64,000 nucleotides of DNA from Namhaeicola litoreus (lineage in GTDB: Bacteria; Bacteroidota; Bacteroidia; Flavobacteriales; Flavobacteriaceae). The translations under genes and the position numbers were made by a program. Below, piece by piece: positions 10,460 to 17,935 of this stretch (positions are counted from its first letter, which is position 1; the number at the start of each line of letters is the position of its first letter). The notes below the pieces were generated by a model. The model had not been told where the DNA came from. It did no database searches and saw nothing but the letters and a program-made list of their open reading frames with translations. The stretch is from contig NZ_JBHTMY010000003.1 in the NCBI RefSeq assembly GCF_042679565.1, positions 868,001 to 932,000 of the forward strand, written 5' to 3'.

Positions 10460-11172
10460 TGCAGCAGATAGAATTAGGAAATATAAAAATAGAATTAGAG
10501 CAAAAGGATATTAAAAACATTCACTTAAGCGTATATCCGCCTAATGGAGCTGTTCGAATTTCTGCACCTAACCGAATGGACTTAGATACCATTCGTGTTT
10601 TCGCTTTAAACAAACTTAAATGGATAAAAAAACAACAAGAATCGTTTAAAAATCAAGAACGAGAAACACCACGTGAATACTTAACCAAAGAGAGTCATTA
10701 TTTTTTAGGCAAACGATATTTATTAGAAGTAATAGAGCATAATAACCCTCCACAAGTTATTTTGAAACATGATACCATTCAACTCTATATAAGACCAAAA
10801 ACTTCAGAAGAAAAACGACAAGAAATTATAGAAGAATGGTATCGTAATGAACTAAAAACAATTGCACCAAAATTAATTGCTAGATGGGAAAAAGTTATAG
10901 GCGTACACTCTAATGAGTTTGGTATAAAAAAGATGCGTACCAAATGGGGTACATGTAATACAAAAGCCAAAAGAATATGGCTCAATTTAGAATTAGCAAA
11001 AAAACCTATAGAATGTATTGAGTTTATTATCGTTCACGAATTAGTCCATTTACAAGAACGTTCACATAACGAAGTGTTTGTTAGCTATATGACTGAGTTT
11101 ATGCCAAAATGGAGATTTTATAGAGAAGAATTAAACAAGCTTCCATTTAGGCATGTTGATTGGAAGTATTAA
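10459..11172 (+). CDS. YgjP-type (DUF45) metallopeptidase in the hsd operon
   Basis: A 237-residue zinc-peptidase-like protein of the YgjP/M48-like group. HELVH is at 193-197 with a downstream His at 203 (RSHNEVF) as likely third ligand; the family box MRTKWGTCN precedes it (159-167). The start ATG overlaps the hsdR stop by one base, so it is the fourth gene of the restriction operon. Such peptidases are often found behind hsdR, and a role in turnover of the restriction complex has been supposed, but the sequence gives no direct evidence for a substrate. No signal peptide, so it acts in the cytoplasm. Confidence 0.85.
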   Translation: MQQIELGNIKIELEQKDIKNIHLSVYPPNGAVRISAPNRMDLDTIRVFALNKLKWIKKQQESFKNQERETPREYLTKESHYFLGKRYLLEVIEHNNPPQVILKHDTIQLYIRPKTSEEKRQEIIEEWYRNELKTIAPKLIARWEKVIGVHSNEFGIKKMRTKWGTCNTKAKRIWLNLELAKKPIECIEFIIVHELVHLQERSHNEVFVSYMTEFMPKWRFYREELNKLPFRHVDWKY

Positions 11173-11186
11173 AATACTAATAGGTT

Positions 11187-11360
11187 ATGAATAATTTAGT
11201 AGTAATTTTAGGTGCAGGTTTTTCATTTCCAGCGGGTTTACCTCTAGCTAATGACATTAAGCAAAGATTTAATAGGGTACAAAAAGAAATCGTAGATTCA
11301 AATAGGAATGGACTCTATAATAACTCAAAAAGACTAAGATATAGTAGCCTTCTTTGTTAA
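11187..11360 (+). pseudogene. Truncated SIR2-like N-terminus
   Basis: A 57-codon open frame begins with MNNLVVILGAGFSFPAGLPL, the Rossmann entry and GAGxS..AGLP motif of SIR2-like NADase domains used in anti-phage systems (ThsA, DSR and pAgo partners). After about 30 residues the homology stops and the frame ends at 11360. This is too short to fold as a SIR2 domain, so it is a relic. Its position 14 bases behind the YgjP-type gene suggests a defence gene lost by deletion. Confidence 0.7.
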
Positions 11361-11724
11361 CTCAAAATTAGAAGGTAATGACCAAGTACATTTCTTTTTC
11401 AAATTCCCTTCAAAATATAAGATTGATTTTTCCAAGATTATAGGAAACTACAATCCAGATTGGACCGTAATTAGACAGGATCATGAAAATATGAAAGTTC
11501 AACTAGTTAGAGAGACTAAAGGTACAGCAGATATAGAAAAACTTAAATTTGTACATAAATAAAACAAAGTAATTGTTTCGCGCAAACACTTTACTACACT
11601 GGGTATTGCCTATGATGTAATAAAAGGTGATGAGCCAACTTGGTACCTCAAAAAGAAACCAACAGCCACTTATGAGGTTTTCGATGGGCTATCCGAAGCA
11701 GCAGATAATGATTTAGAGTATTAG
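11338..11724 (+). pseudogene. Remnant of type III restriction enzyme (Res) C-terminus
   Basis: In one continuous frame (128 codons with one internal TAA at 11560-11562) the translation contains GNYNPDWTVI, then RETKG, then SRKHFTTLGIAYDV. This is the PDx..ExK nuclease core and following helix of the Res subunit of type III restriction enzymes. There is no start and no helicase part, so only the last part of a roughly 900-residue protein remains. It overlaps the end of the SIR2-like relic in another frame, which places the recombination junction at about 11.30-11.34 kb. Confidence 0.72.
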
Positions 11725-11755
11725 TACCGCAATAAATCTTTTTGTATTTTTAAAA

Positions 11756-13315
11756 ATGGAATATGAATATGAATTCACAGGTGAACTAATAGTTCAACTT
11801 AAAGAGGGGAGTGGATTATTGAAGGATGACCGATTCTTACCTTTATTTGATGATACTGAAAGTTTTTATGAAGACAACAGCTTTTGGAGATTATATAAAT
11901 CAGATATTTCCAAAGAAAAACTAAGTTGGAAAAATGGATGGAATGAAGCGCACAAATTATTTACTAGTCATAAGGAGATAATTAATTATGTAGAACCAAA
12001 CTTTAATATAAGACAAGTTTTTACCAAAAGATATAAACCAGACTGTAAAGAAGGAGGGTATCTAACACAATGGGGTAAATTACCCAATAAAAATGAGTTT
12101 GCATGGCATCTAAATTCTGACAGGACGCAACTTCTAGATGCTCGATTACCAGATAATCATGAATCAAAAATTAGAATAGCGCATTTAGATACTGGGTACG
12201 ATCCTGACCATATTTCTAAACCGAAATACCTCAAAGAAAAATTAGGAAGAAACTTTATTGAGATTGGTCAATTGCCCACTGATCCTGGAATTGGCGGTAT
12301 ATTGAAACAACCTGGTCATGGTACTGGTACGTTAGCCATTTTAGCCGGTAATAAAGTAAATAGGGAAAATTTTAATAACTATTTTGGAGGGGCACCTTTT
12401 GCTGAAATCATTCCAATCAGAATTGCCAATTCAGTAATTCTTTTACAAACCAAAAATTTTGCAAAAGGTGTCCAACATGCAATAGATAATAAATGTGATG
12501 TTTTAACTATGTCCATGGGTGGTGTTGCATCAAAATTATGGGCTTTTATGGTAAATAAAGCCTATGATAGTGGGATTGTAATGGTAACAGCTGCCGGTAA
12601 TAACTTCAGTCGTATTCCAACGAAAAATTTAATATACCCTGCAAGGTTTAACAGAGTTATTGCTGCTTGTGGAGTTACCTATGCCAACCAACCTTATTTT
12701 AAACCAAAGAATACGATAAATACAATGCAAGGTAATTGGGGTCCAGAAAAACTCATGAATACAGCATTATCTGCATTCACACCAAATATTCCATGGGCTA
12801 TTTTAGGCTGCAAAACATCGTTTGAAATGTCTGGTGGTGGCACATCTAGTGCTACGCAACAAATTGGTGCAGCGGCTGCTCTATGGCTTGAGAAATATAA
12901 AGACTTTCAATATAAGTATCCTTGGCAAAAGGTGGAAGCAGTGCGCCATGCACTTTTTTCAACTGCAAATGATTATGGTTTAGAATACAAAAAAGTTGGT
13001 AATGGAGTAATTAAAGCAAAGGACGCTCAAAAAATAGTTCCAAATCTTTCATTAAGTATTTCTCATTTAGACAAAGTTCAATTTCCATTTAGTACAGTTT
13101 TGTTTGGTAATAAGGATAATCAGGAGATGAATTCAAGAGAAGAAATGTTTGAAACGGAATTAGCTCAACTACCTCAAATTGGATTGTTGGATTTTGATGA
13201 AGAAGAATCAGAATTGTTCGGGCATAAAATTGATAAAACTTCTCTTGTCAAAAAGATTTTAAACTGTAATGATTTATCAGATAAATTGAGAGAAAAATTA
13301 AATGGTTTAGATTAA
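11756..13315 (+). CDS. Subtilisin-like S8 serine protease
   Basis: A 519-residue protease of the S8 family with a complete catalytic triad: Asp145 in HLDTGYD, His188 in GHGTGTLA, Ser364 in GGTSSA; the oxyanion Asn is in AAGNN (about 282). There is no signal peptide and no typical inhibitory propeptide. Instead it has an N-terminal region of about 135 residues of unknown fold and an acidic C-terminal tail of about 85 residues. An intracellular role is therefore likely. It follows a restriction operon and degraded defence genes, and is followed after 17 bases by a small HExxH protein; the two probably form an operon. Defence or regulated proteolysis is possible but unproven. Confidence 0.88.
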   Translation: MEYEYEFTGELIVQLKEGSGLLKDDRFLPLFDDTESFYEDNSFWRLYKSDISKEKLSWKNGWNEAHKLFTSHKEIINYVEPNFNIRQVFTKRYKPDCKEGGYLTQWGKLPNKNEFAWHLNSDRTQLLDARLPDNHESKIRIAHLDTGYDPDHISKPKYLKEKLGRNFIEIGQLPTDPGIGGILKQPGHGTGTLAILAGNKVNRENFNNYFGGAPFAEIIPIRIANSVILLQTKNFAKGVQHAIDNKCDVLTMSMGGVASKLWAFMVNKAYDSGIVMVTAAGNNFSRIPTKNLIYPARFNRVIAACGVTYANQPYFKPKNTINTMQGNWGPEKLMNTALSAFTPNIPWAILGCKTSFEMSGGGTSSATQQIGAAAALWLEKYKDFQYKYPWQKVEAVRHALFSTANDYGLEYKKVGNGVIKAKDAQKIVPNLSLSISHLDKVQFPFSTVLFGNKDNQEMNSREEMFETELAQLPQIGLLDFDEEESELFGHKIDKTSLVKKILNCNDLSDKLREKLNGLD

Positions 13316-13332
13316 TATTATTTTATTTAATA

Positions 13333-14010
13333 TTGAGTGATTTAGAGCAAATTAATAAGATTTTATGGCACGAATTTGGGCATTATATGGTGGATATACT
13401 TTTATGTAAAGAATATCCTAAAATTGAAATTGAGTATATCACAGTAAGAAATTTCGAATGTTTAAACAATTGGTGCGGTACTATAAAACTAATACCAGAT
13501 GCACTGTTAGGTTTTGATAAAATTATTCAAGAACATAAATTTTTTTCATACCACAGTATAAGTTTATTCAGCGGTTGTGTTTTTCAAGCATTCCACGATA
13601 AAAATACGGAATTAGAAGATTGCTTTTCTAATAAGAACAAAGGATCAGGTAAGGGGGATTGTACTAATTTTAATGAATTAATATTTCAAATTAAAAGAAT
13701 CAACAACTCTTCTAGCCCTAATAATTTCAATACAGAAATGTTCACTATCATAAATAATTACAATGAACATTTCCATTATTTAAACAATTTTCACAAGGAT
13801 TTAAATAAAGTAATAGACCCTCTTTCCATGACAATTCTAGTTGATTACAAAGCCAAGAAAGAACCTACTAATTTTGAATATAATATTAAATATACTGATC
13901 TTGATCAGCTAACCCATAAAGTTTTACAATTACCATACTTTCAATCATTCGAACAAATGGTTCAAAACACTGTTCAAATGATTTTGGAAAATATAAAGCA
14001 AAACATATAA
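13333..14010 (+). CDS. Small HExxH (possibly M41-like) metallopeptidase paired with S8 protease
   Basis: A 225-residue protein of unknown name. The start is TTG at 13333, the only plausible start close to the preceding gene, giving an N-terminus where HEFGH sits at residues 13-17. A later SGCVFQ...GDCTNFNEL stretch resembles the region of FtsH-type M41 peptidases that supplies the third zinc ligand (Asp), but no AAA domain is present. It lies 17 bases after the S8 protease gene, suggesting co-expression of two proteases or a protease and its partner. Assignment as a zinc peptidase rests on the HExxH motif and is moderate; M41 kinship is tentative. Confidence 0.62.
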   Translation: MSDLEQINKILWHEFGHYMVDILLCKEYPKIEIEYITVRNFECLNNWCGTIKLIPDALLGFDKIIQEHKFFSYHSISLFSGCVFQAFHDKNTELEDCFSNKNKGSGKGDCTNFNELIFQIKRINNSSSPNNFNTEMFTIINNYNEHFHYLNNFHKDLNKVIDPLSMTILVDYKAKKEPTNFEYNIKYTDLDQLTHKVLQLPYFQSFEQMVQNTVQMILENIKQNI

Positions 14011-14119
14011 TTTACCTTTTCTTTTATCGACAAACATCCGTGAGCAGGTAAAGCGGTGTTCGTCAGTCGTTACATTTTGTTTCATAAAACATATCTGCAA
14101 GCCAATAATTTTAAGCGGA

Positions 14120-14145
14120 GTCATTGCGAACTAAGTGAAGCAATC
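14120..14145. repeat. REP-like palindromic unit
   Basis: The unit gtcattgcgaa...gaagcaatc is an imperfect palindrome (attgc / gcaat arms) of the kind seen as short dispersed extragenic palindromes in many bacteria. Only one copy is visible here. Confidence 0.45.
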
Positions 14146-14681
14146 CCGATCAATATAATCTAACAATTCAATTCGTTTTAACTGGCTTGCATATACCATA
14201 AATAATACCACTAATGCGACACGCCTTCGTTGGTACTATTTACTTGTTTTATTTCACACATTTCTCTCCTTCCTCACTCGCAGCTACTCTTGTACCCAAA
14301 CCCAAATAGGTTTTGCTGCGCAATTTATTTTATTGGGTACAACCGCTGCTTAATATTTTTGCTCGCCTGCTATTCGTTCGGGCTAATTGGTGTCACAGTT
14401 TTTGAGACAGCCATTTTGGCAATTAAGTATGCAATTAGTAGTTTCCAGTTTAAGACTTTTTCAATACAAGTGATATAACTTACAAATGACATTGACGCAA
14501 ATACATACCCAATTGCCAAACGCTCACAAGCGTTGTAAATTCACTCCATTACATTTGTTTATTCATAATTCAAACCTTAGGTAATGCATGAATGAATATG
14601 ATTAACTACTACATTTTACATTAAAACCATTTCATTGCTTTCATTCACAACACTTGTTTTTACCGTAGCATCAAAAACAGC

Positions 14682-14768
14682 GCCACCAGCGTAAAACGTG
14701 GTTTCAGTCGCCAACGCAAAATAGCTTATGGCTATTTCTGAAACACCCTCACTCAGCTCGCTGGCGGC
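14682..14768. repeat. Large nested stem: three concentric inverted repeats
   Basis: Outer arms gccaccagcg (14682-14691) and cgctggcggc (14759-14768) pair with one mismatch. Middle arms gtttcag (14701-14707) and ctgaaac (14738-14744) and inner arms aaatagc (14719-14725) and gctattt (14731-14737) are perfect. The whole folds into a long bulged hairpin, more elaborate than a terminator and reminiscent of folded recombination sites. No T-run follows. Confidence 0.6.
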
Positions 14769-14913
14769 TCGCTAACGCTGCGCTTGTTTACCTGCTCTGT
14801 TAACAATTGTTTCGTTAACCAATACTCGTTTTTTAATCCGAATAAAGAAAAATCTATATTTGTTTAGAATCTATGAAAAAGTGTGTCTTTAATAATTAAA
14901 TACGAGGTCAACT

Positions 14914-15594
14914 ATGACTAAAATAATGAAACGCTTTTTAGAAAACAACAAAGAGTTTTTGTCAGATATTGAACATCTCGAAAAAATAACAGGTAAAACC
15001 ATTTTAAAAAAAATACTTGCAAACTCAGATGAAATAAACTTTTTATCCGCAAGGAGTGAAATTAAATTTGGTAAATATCTAGCTGAAAAATTTGATAATA
15101 ATTTAGAATACGAGCCTAACATTTTAGAAAAAAAGCCCGACTGGTTAGTAAGTACTAATGAGGACAAAATTATATGTGAAGTTTTAAGAATTAACATTCC
15201 TAACGAAAAACTACAAACCAAAATAAAATCATACGAAGCCAATGAACTTAATGTAGATACTTCTGGATGTTTTGTTGGCTTAGGCTGTTTAAACCAGAAT
15301 GATCTTCAAAAAGTACTAAAGAAGGAAAAAACTTACAGAGATTTAATTATTAATGATGACTTTAAATTAATTATATGTATTGACGCCTCTGATTGGGATA
15401 AAAAAATAGATGTAAAAGATATTAAAGATTCTTTCGATTTCAAAAATGACAAATCACCATTTTATCATAAAGATTTTACACAAAATGTTTCTGGATTAAT
15501 AGTTATGCCATATTTAGGAGACACTAAATTTATTCATAACATAAGCGTAAAAAATAAACTTGATCCGAAAAATTTGGAGATTTTAAAAATGTAA
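14914..15594 (+). CDS. Hypothetical protein with PD-(D/E)xK-like core
   Basis: A 226-residue protein of no recognised family. Around residues 45-90 it shows SEIKFGKYLAEKF, then KPDWLV and, 9 residues on, ICEVLRI. This E...PD...ExL spacing matches the metal-binding core of restriction-nuclease-fold proteins, although the usual Lys is replaced by Leu. It starts at ATG 14914 (an alternative ATG lies at 14926) and stands alone in an island region, flanked upstream by the inverted-repeat block and downstream by convergent genes. A nuclease or inactive nuclease-fold role is an inference from this motif only. Confidence 0.65.
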   Translation: MTKIMKRFLENNKEFLSDIEHLEKITGKTILKKILANSDEINFLSARSEIKFGKYLAEKFDNNLEYEPNILEKKPDWLVSTNEDKIICEVLRINIPNEKLQTKIKSYEANELNVDTSGCFVGLGCLNQNDLQKVLKKEKTYRDLIINDDFKLIICIDASDWDKKIDVKDIKDSFDFKNDKSPFYHKDFTQNVSGLIVMPYLGDTKFIHNISVKNKLDPKNLEILKM

Positions 15595-15603
15595 AAGTAT
15601 TTT

Positions 15604-15843
15604 TTAAACTATACATAAATCAAACAAAACATCGCAAATGTAGATGGCTTTTGCTTTTGCCATCCGCTTAGTACTGTAAAGGTTAGACCTTACAGGTATT
15701 AAAAAAAAATCCAACCAATTTTCGAAAATATCAAATACAACCACGTAACCAGGGTAGTATTTTTTTTCAATAACCTTGACATTACCTCTAAAGCCATCAA
15801 ATGGAATGCTTTCTTTTTTTTCTTTTTCTTTTGAGAAAAATCC
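15604..15843 (-). pseudogene. Startless open frame, probable decayed gene
   Basis: On the minus strand a frame of 79 codons runs from just after a TGA to TAA at 15604. Its translation includes SIPFDGFRGNVKVIEKKYY and VVFDIFENWLDFFLIPVRS, which reads like real protein. It has no ATG or near-start alternative at its beginning, and it lies directly behind the minus-strand 66-residue membrane protein gene, which ends 11 bases upstream. Long A-runs at its start would favour a frameshift. I do not recognise the family. Confidence 0.35.
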
Positions 15844-15854
15844 TCAAGTTCAGT

Positions 15855-16055
15855 TCAACAACATTTTCTTACTACTTTTTTCAGGATAAAGGATACCATA
15901 AAACTGACCACAGCACCTATTGCTGCCATGATTACGGTGAAAAAAATGTTATGAATTTCTATATTAAATAGTGCAGATAGTAATGTACCACCAAGAACTC
16001 CATATCTGATTTGTAAATTACCCATCACCTTTTGTGTCAACTTCACCATCATCAT
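15855..16055 (-). CDS. Small membrane protein (66 aa), module gene 4
   Basis: A 66-residue protein with one or two hydrophobic segments (about 18-36 and 38-57) and a basic, Cys-ending tail (KKVVRKCC). The first Met codes overlap the preceding gene by 38 bases; an internal Met (MGNLQIRYG, residue 11) is an alternative start. It is the last intact gene of a compact minus-strand operon with two unknown proteins and a DUF5675 protein. Size and topology would suit a holin-like role, but no family is recognised. Confidence 0.6.
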   Translation of the reverse strand: MMMVKLTQKVMGNLQIRYGVLGGTLLSALFNIEIHNIFFTVIMAAIGAVVSFMVSFILKKVVRKCC

Positions 16056-16254
16056 CTGATACTACTGTTTGACTGATCGCAGATACAACTGTTCCAGCTA
16101 GAGTTAAGTACCCCGCAATAGTTAAAATGATTGTAGGTATAGAAATCGGAGCAGTTAAAATCGCACCTCCCGCAGCAGCCATTGTAAGGCCAATGTTTCT
16201 TAATTTCTTAAAGAAAGTAGGGGTAGGTTTTTTAATTCTTTCTAGGATATTCAT
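16018..16254 (-). CDS. Small membrane protein (78 aa), module gene 3
   Basis: A 78-residue protein with a basic amphipathic N-terminus (ILERIKKPTPTFFKKLRN), a long Ala/Ile/Thr-rich hydrophobic stretch (about 22-65, probably two membrane helices around a Pro) and an acidic tail (SDDDGEVDTKGDG). It overlaps the gene before it by 23 bases and the one after by 38 bases. The positive-inside start and acidic end suggest an inner-membrane hairpin. No function is recognised. Confidence 0.65.
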   Translation of the reverse strand: MNILERIKKPTPTFFKKLRNIGLTMAAAGGAILTAPISIPTIILTIAGYLTLAGTVVSAISQTVVSDDDGEVDTKGDG

Positions 16255-16654
16255 GGTTTGAAGATTTTATAATTAGTTTTAATTGTTCATTTGCTCTCTT
16301 TATGTATTTAATATGATGCATTAAAATACTTGTGGCTTTTATTGAGAACAATCCTTCTCCAGGTGCTTTTAAAATACTTACAGGTGCAATACAACCTTTA
16401 AGCTCTTTGAGTGCATTATTTGCTGGATGAATTAGAATGTTGGTTCTTCCAAATACATTTAAGATGCGTAAATGGAAACCAAATTTTTTGGTATACCTAA
16501 TAGAAAGGTCATACGTACCTTCTGGAATACAAGAAATGCCAACTTGATTTTGTTTCCAAGGCAATTCAATGGTGTGGCATAGCATTTTACCATTTAAAAA
16601 AAGGGTGCCATTAACACCCTTTTCATCATATACTCTAAATAGTTCTAAAAACAT
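16232..16654 (-). CDS. DUF5675 family protein, module gene 2
   Basis: A 140-residue protein matching my knowledge of the DUF5675 family: GTLFLNGKMLCHTIELPW, then SCIPEGTYDL, then RTNILIHPANNALKELKGCI. The family occurs in phages and mobile regions of Bacteroidota; its conserved IHP..N..GC pattern resembles L,D-transpeptidase-like active sites (His and Cys), so a cell-wall role is possible but unproven. It sits 8 bases after the 251-residue gene and overlaps the next gene by 23 bases, so the four genes form one transcription unit. Confidence 0.75.
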   Translation of the reverse strand: MFLELFRVYDEKGVNGTLFLNGKMLCHTIELPWKQNQVGISCIPEGTYDLSIRYTKKFGFHLRILNVFGRTNILIHPANNALKELKGCIAPVSILKAPGEGLFSIKATSILMHHIKYIKRANEQLKLIIKSSNHEYPRKN

Positions 16655-16662
16655 GCCAAATA

Positions 16663-17418
16663 TTAAATACTATCAACTCCTACAATTGCTAATACGTTAT
16701 ATGCTCCGTTTTTAAGAGAGTATTGTACACCATTTATTTCTTGGAAAAATTCCAAAATTAAAAGGTAAATTTTATTTCCCGTACCTACAGGAATTCCTGA
16801 AGGTGTTAAGGTTGCAGAAGCAATTACACTATCTATCGGTAAATTTTGTTTGTTACTGTAAGTAATATCGCTTAATCCAGTGGCAAAATCAATATCTAAA
16901 AATGCAGACTGTAAACTTACATGGGTAGCTCCGGTTGCATGTGAAATGTCATTTGCAGTAACTAAATTTGGCACATCAATTTCACCTGTCACAATATCTA
17001 CTGTAAATGGAGCAAACAAAACAGAACCCAGTAAAGCTCTATTATTAAAATTAAATCCTTTCAGTAAAGCTTTTGCCTCATTTTCAACTAAACCAATAGA
17101 AACTTTTCTTTCTCCTCTTGGAGAAGTTGCATCATAGTTTTTGATTTTACTCATCAATTGAGTTAATCGCGCGGTAACTCTGCCATCTTTTGCATTCATT
17201 AGTAAATTTCGAACCGCCACACGAAGTAATTTTCCTGCATTAGCAGATTCACCAAACTCATTGCCATTTTCACGTGTTCTTACAAAAGCAGGATCGCTTT
17301 GAATTCTATCTTTTGAAATACCGCCTTTAGTTCTTACCAAAAAACCATCTTTGGACTTATAAAAGCTCAAATCATCAAGCTTCCCTGTTATCTTTAAAAT
17401 TCCATTTTGTCTTGCCAT
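16663..17418 (-). CDS. Conserved Bacteroidota protein of unknown function, module gene 1
   Basis: A 251-residue protein. The N-terminus (MARQNGILKITGKLDDLSF) leads to a basic region with DPAFVRTRENGNEFG and a helical segment rich in Arg/Lys (about 60-110). The C-terminal half is beta-rich and ends with LLILEFFQEINGVQYSL and NGAYNVL. I recall similar proteins, often in several copies, in many Bacteroidota genomes, without an assigned function. A basic N-terminal arm followed by a beta domain is a layout seen in virion structural proteins, but that is only an analogy. It is the first gene of the minus-strand module and has a TAnnTTTG element 38 bases upstream. Confidence 0.75.
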   Translation of the reverse strand: MARQNGILKITGKLDDLSFYKSKDGFLVRTKGGISKDRIQSDPAFVRTRENGNEFGESANAGKLLRVAVRNLLMNAKDGRVTARLTQLMSKIKNYDATSPRGERKVSIGLVENEAKALLKGFNFNNRALLGSVLFAPFTVDIVTGEIDVPNLVTANDISHATGATHVSLQSAFLDIDFATGLSDITYSNKQNLPIDSVIASATLTPSGIPVGTGNKIYLLILEFFQEINGVQYSLKNGAYNVLAIVGVDSI

Positions 17419-17455
17419 AATATGTTATATTATAATATTAAGTATTGTATTATAA

Positions 17456-17463
17456 CAAATATA
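17456..17463 (-). promoter_or_regulatory. Bacteroidota -7 element (TATATTTG) for the module
   Basis: On the minus strand TATATTTG fits the TAnnTTTG consensus and lies 38 bases before the first gene of the module. No matching TTG at the expected upstream distance is seen. Confidence 0.45.
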
Positions 17464-17587
17464 TTATCAAATAGTTAAGTAATAAAAATTTCCTTTCCGA
17501 TGTGAGTTTTTTATGCCGAAAAAGCCAAGAAATAATTTTAATTCCAAAAGTGAATTTATTACCTTGTAGTCTTAATAGAAGGCTATT

Positions 17588-17620
17588 GATAAAGTATAGA
17601 TAAAGTATGGATAGAGTATG
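17588..17620 (+). repeat. Three tandem 11-bp repeats (iteron-like)
   Basis: GATAAAGTATA, GATAAAGTATG and GATAGAGTATG follow each other without a gap. A period of 11 bp places each copy on the same face of the helix, as expected for cooperative binding of a protein. They lie 36 bases before a small gene and about 300 bases from the presumed att site, so they may be recombination directionality or operator sites. Confidence 0.75.
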
Positions 17621-17655
17621 AAAATATCCTACCGGTTTAAACAAAAAGAATTAAA

Positions 17656-17850
17656 ATGATGAAAAAAAGAATATGCATATATCCACAGGACGTCGAAATC
17701 ATTACTGGTAAAAGTGAGCGTTATGGTAGAAAAGTTATTAAAACAATCAAGGACAATCTAAAAAAAGAAAAGCATCAGTTAGTCACTGTTGAGGAGTTTT
17801 GTAACTATATGGGTTTAGATATTAGTAGAGTAGAAGGGTTAATTCACTAA
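17656..17850 (+). CDS. Small HTH-like protein at the element end
   Basis: A 64-residue basic protein. Residues 8-30 (YPQDVEIITGKSERYGRKVI) and 45-60 (VEEFCNYMGLDISRVEGL) look like two helical units of a small DNA-binding protein, and similar short proteins are common next to integration sites in Bacteroidota. The start may be ATG 17656 or 17659. It follows the 11-bp tandem repeats and precedes a second tandem repeat, and points to the tRNA cluster. A regulator or directionality role is inferred from position. Confidence 0.55.
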   Translation: MMKKRICIYPQDVEIITGKSERYGRKVIKTIKDNLKKEKHQLVTVEEFCNYMGLDISRVEGLIH

Positions 17851-17867
17851 AATTTAATCCTATTTTT

Positions 17868-17889
17868 TTGTGCAAATTTTGTGCAAATA
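17868..17889 (+). repeat. Two tandem 11-bp repeats at presumed attachment site
   Basis: TTGTGCAAATT and TTGTGCAAATA are adjacent copies located about 50 bases from the 3' end of tRNA-Arg. Tandem or inverted sites at a tRNA 3' end are typical integrase binding sites. The matching left end would lie outside the window. Confidence 0.55.
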
Positions 17890-17925
17890 AAAAGAGTTAG
17901 CAAAACATAATTTTGATAACTCTTT
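17889..17925 (-). terminator. Bidirectional rho-independent terminator of the tRNA operon
   Basis: Stem aaagagtta (17891-17899) pairs with taactcttt (17917-17925), and an inner stem caaaa/ttttg closes a 5-base loop. On the minus strand a T-run follows, directly behind tRNA-Arg; on the plus strand a T-rich tract also follows, so it can serve the small gene ending at 17850. Confidence 0.75.
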
Positions 17926-17935
17926 CATTTTTAAG

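Larger units (their letters stand above)
14042..14797. repeat. Non-coding block of nested inverted repeats with 11-bp terminal inverted repeat
   Basis: The stretch between the HExxH gene and the next gene has no credible coding frame but is crowded with inverted repeats. Its ends carry gagcaggtaaa (14042-14052) and the exact reverse complement (14787-14797). Inside are tgcaagcca/tggcttgca (14096-14104, 14183-14191), an 11-bp pair with one mismatch (14200-14210, 14231-14241), ttgtacccaa and its complement (14290-14299, 14333-14342), tttggcaatt and its complement (14415-14424, 14511-14520), and a hairpin aacgct-caca-agcgtt (14519-14534). It is locally richer in G+C than its neighbours near 14.75 kb. 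A non-autonomous repeat element or recombination-site array is the likely nature. Confidence 0.6.

Noticed and set aside
10459..11172. SprT-type DNA-protein crosslink protease
   Set aside because: The HELVH and WGTC motifs fit the YgjP/DUF45 group better; SprT hallmark features are not clear.
14230..14478. 82-codon open frame in the repeat block
   Set aside because: It runs through several inverted repeats, has a composition unlike a protein and no plausible start region; it is a by-product of the repeats.
14682..14768. True integron attC site
   Set aside because: The fold is similar in outline, but I cannot identify the core sites and no integron integrase is in the window.
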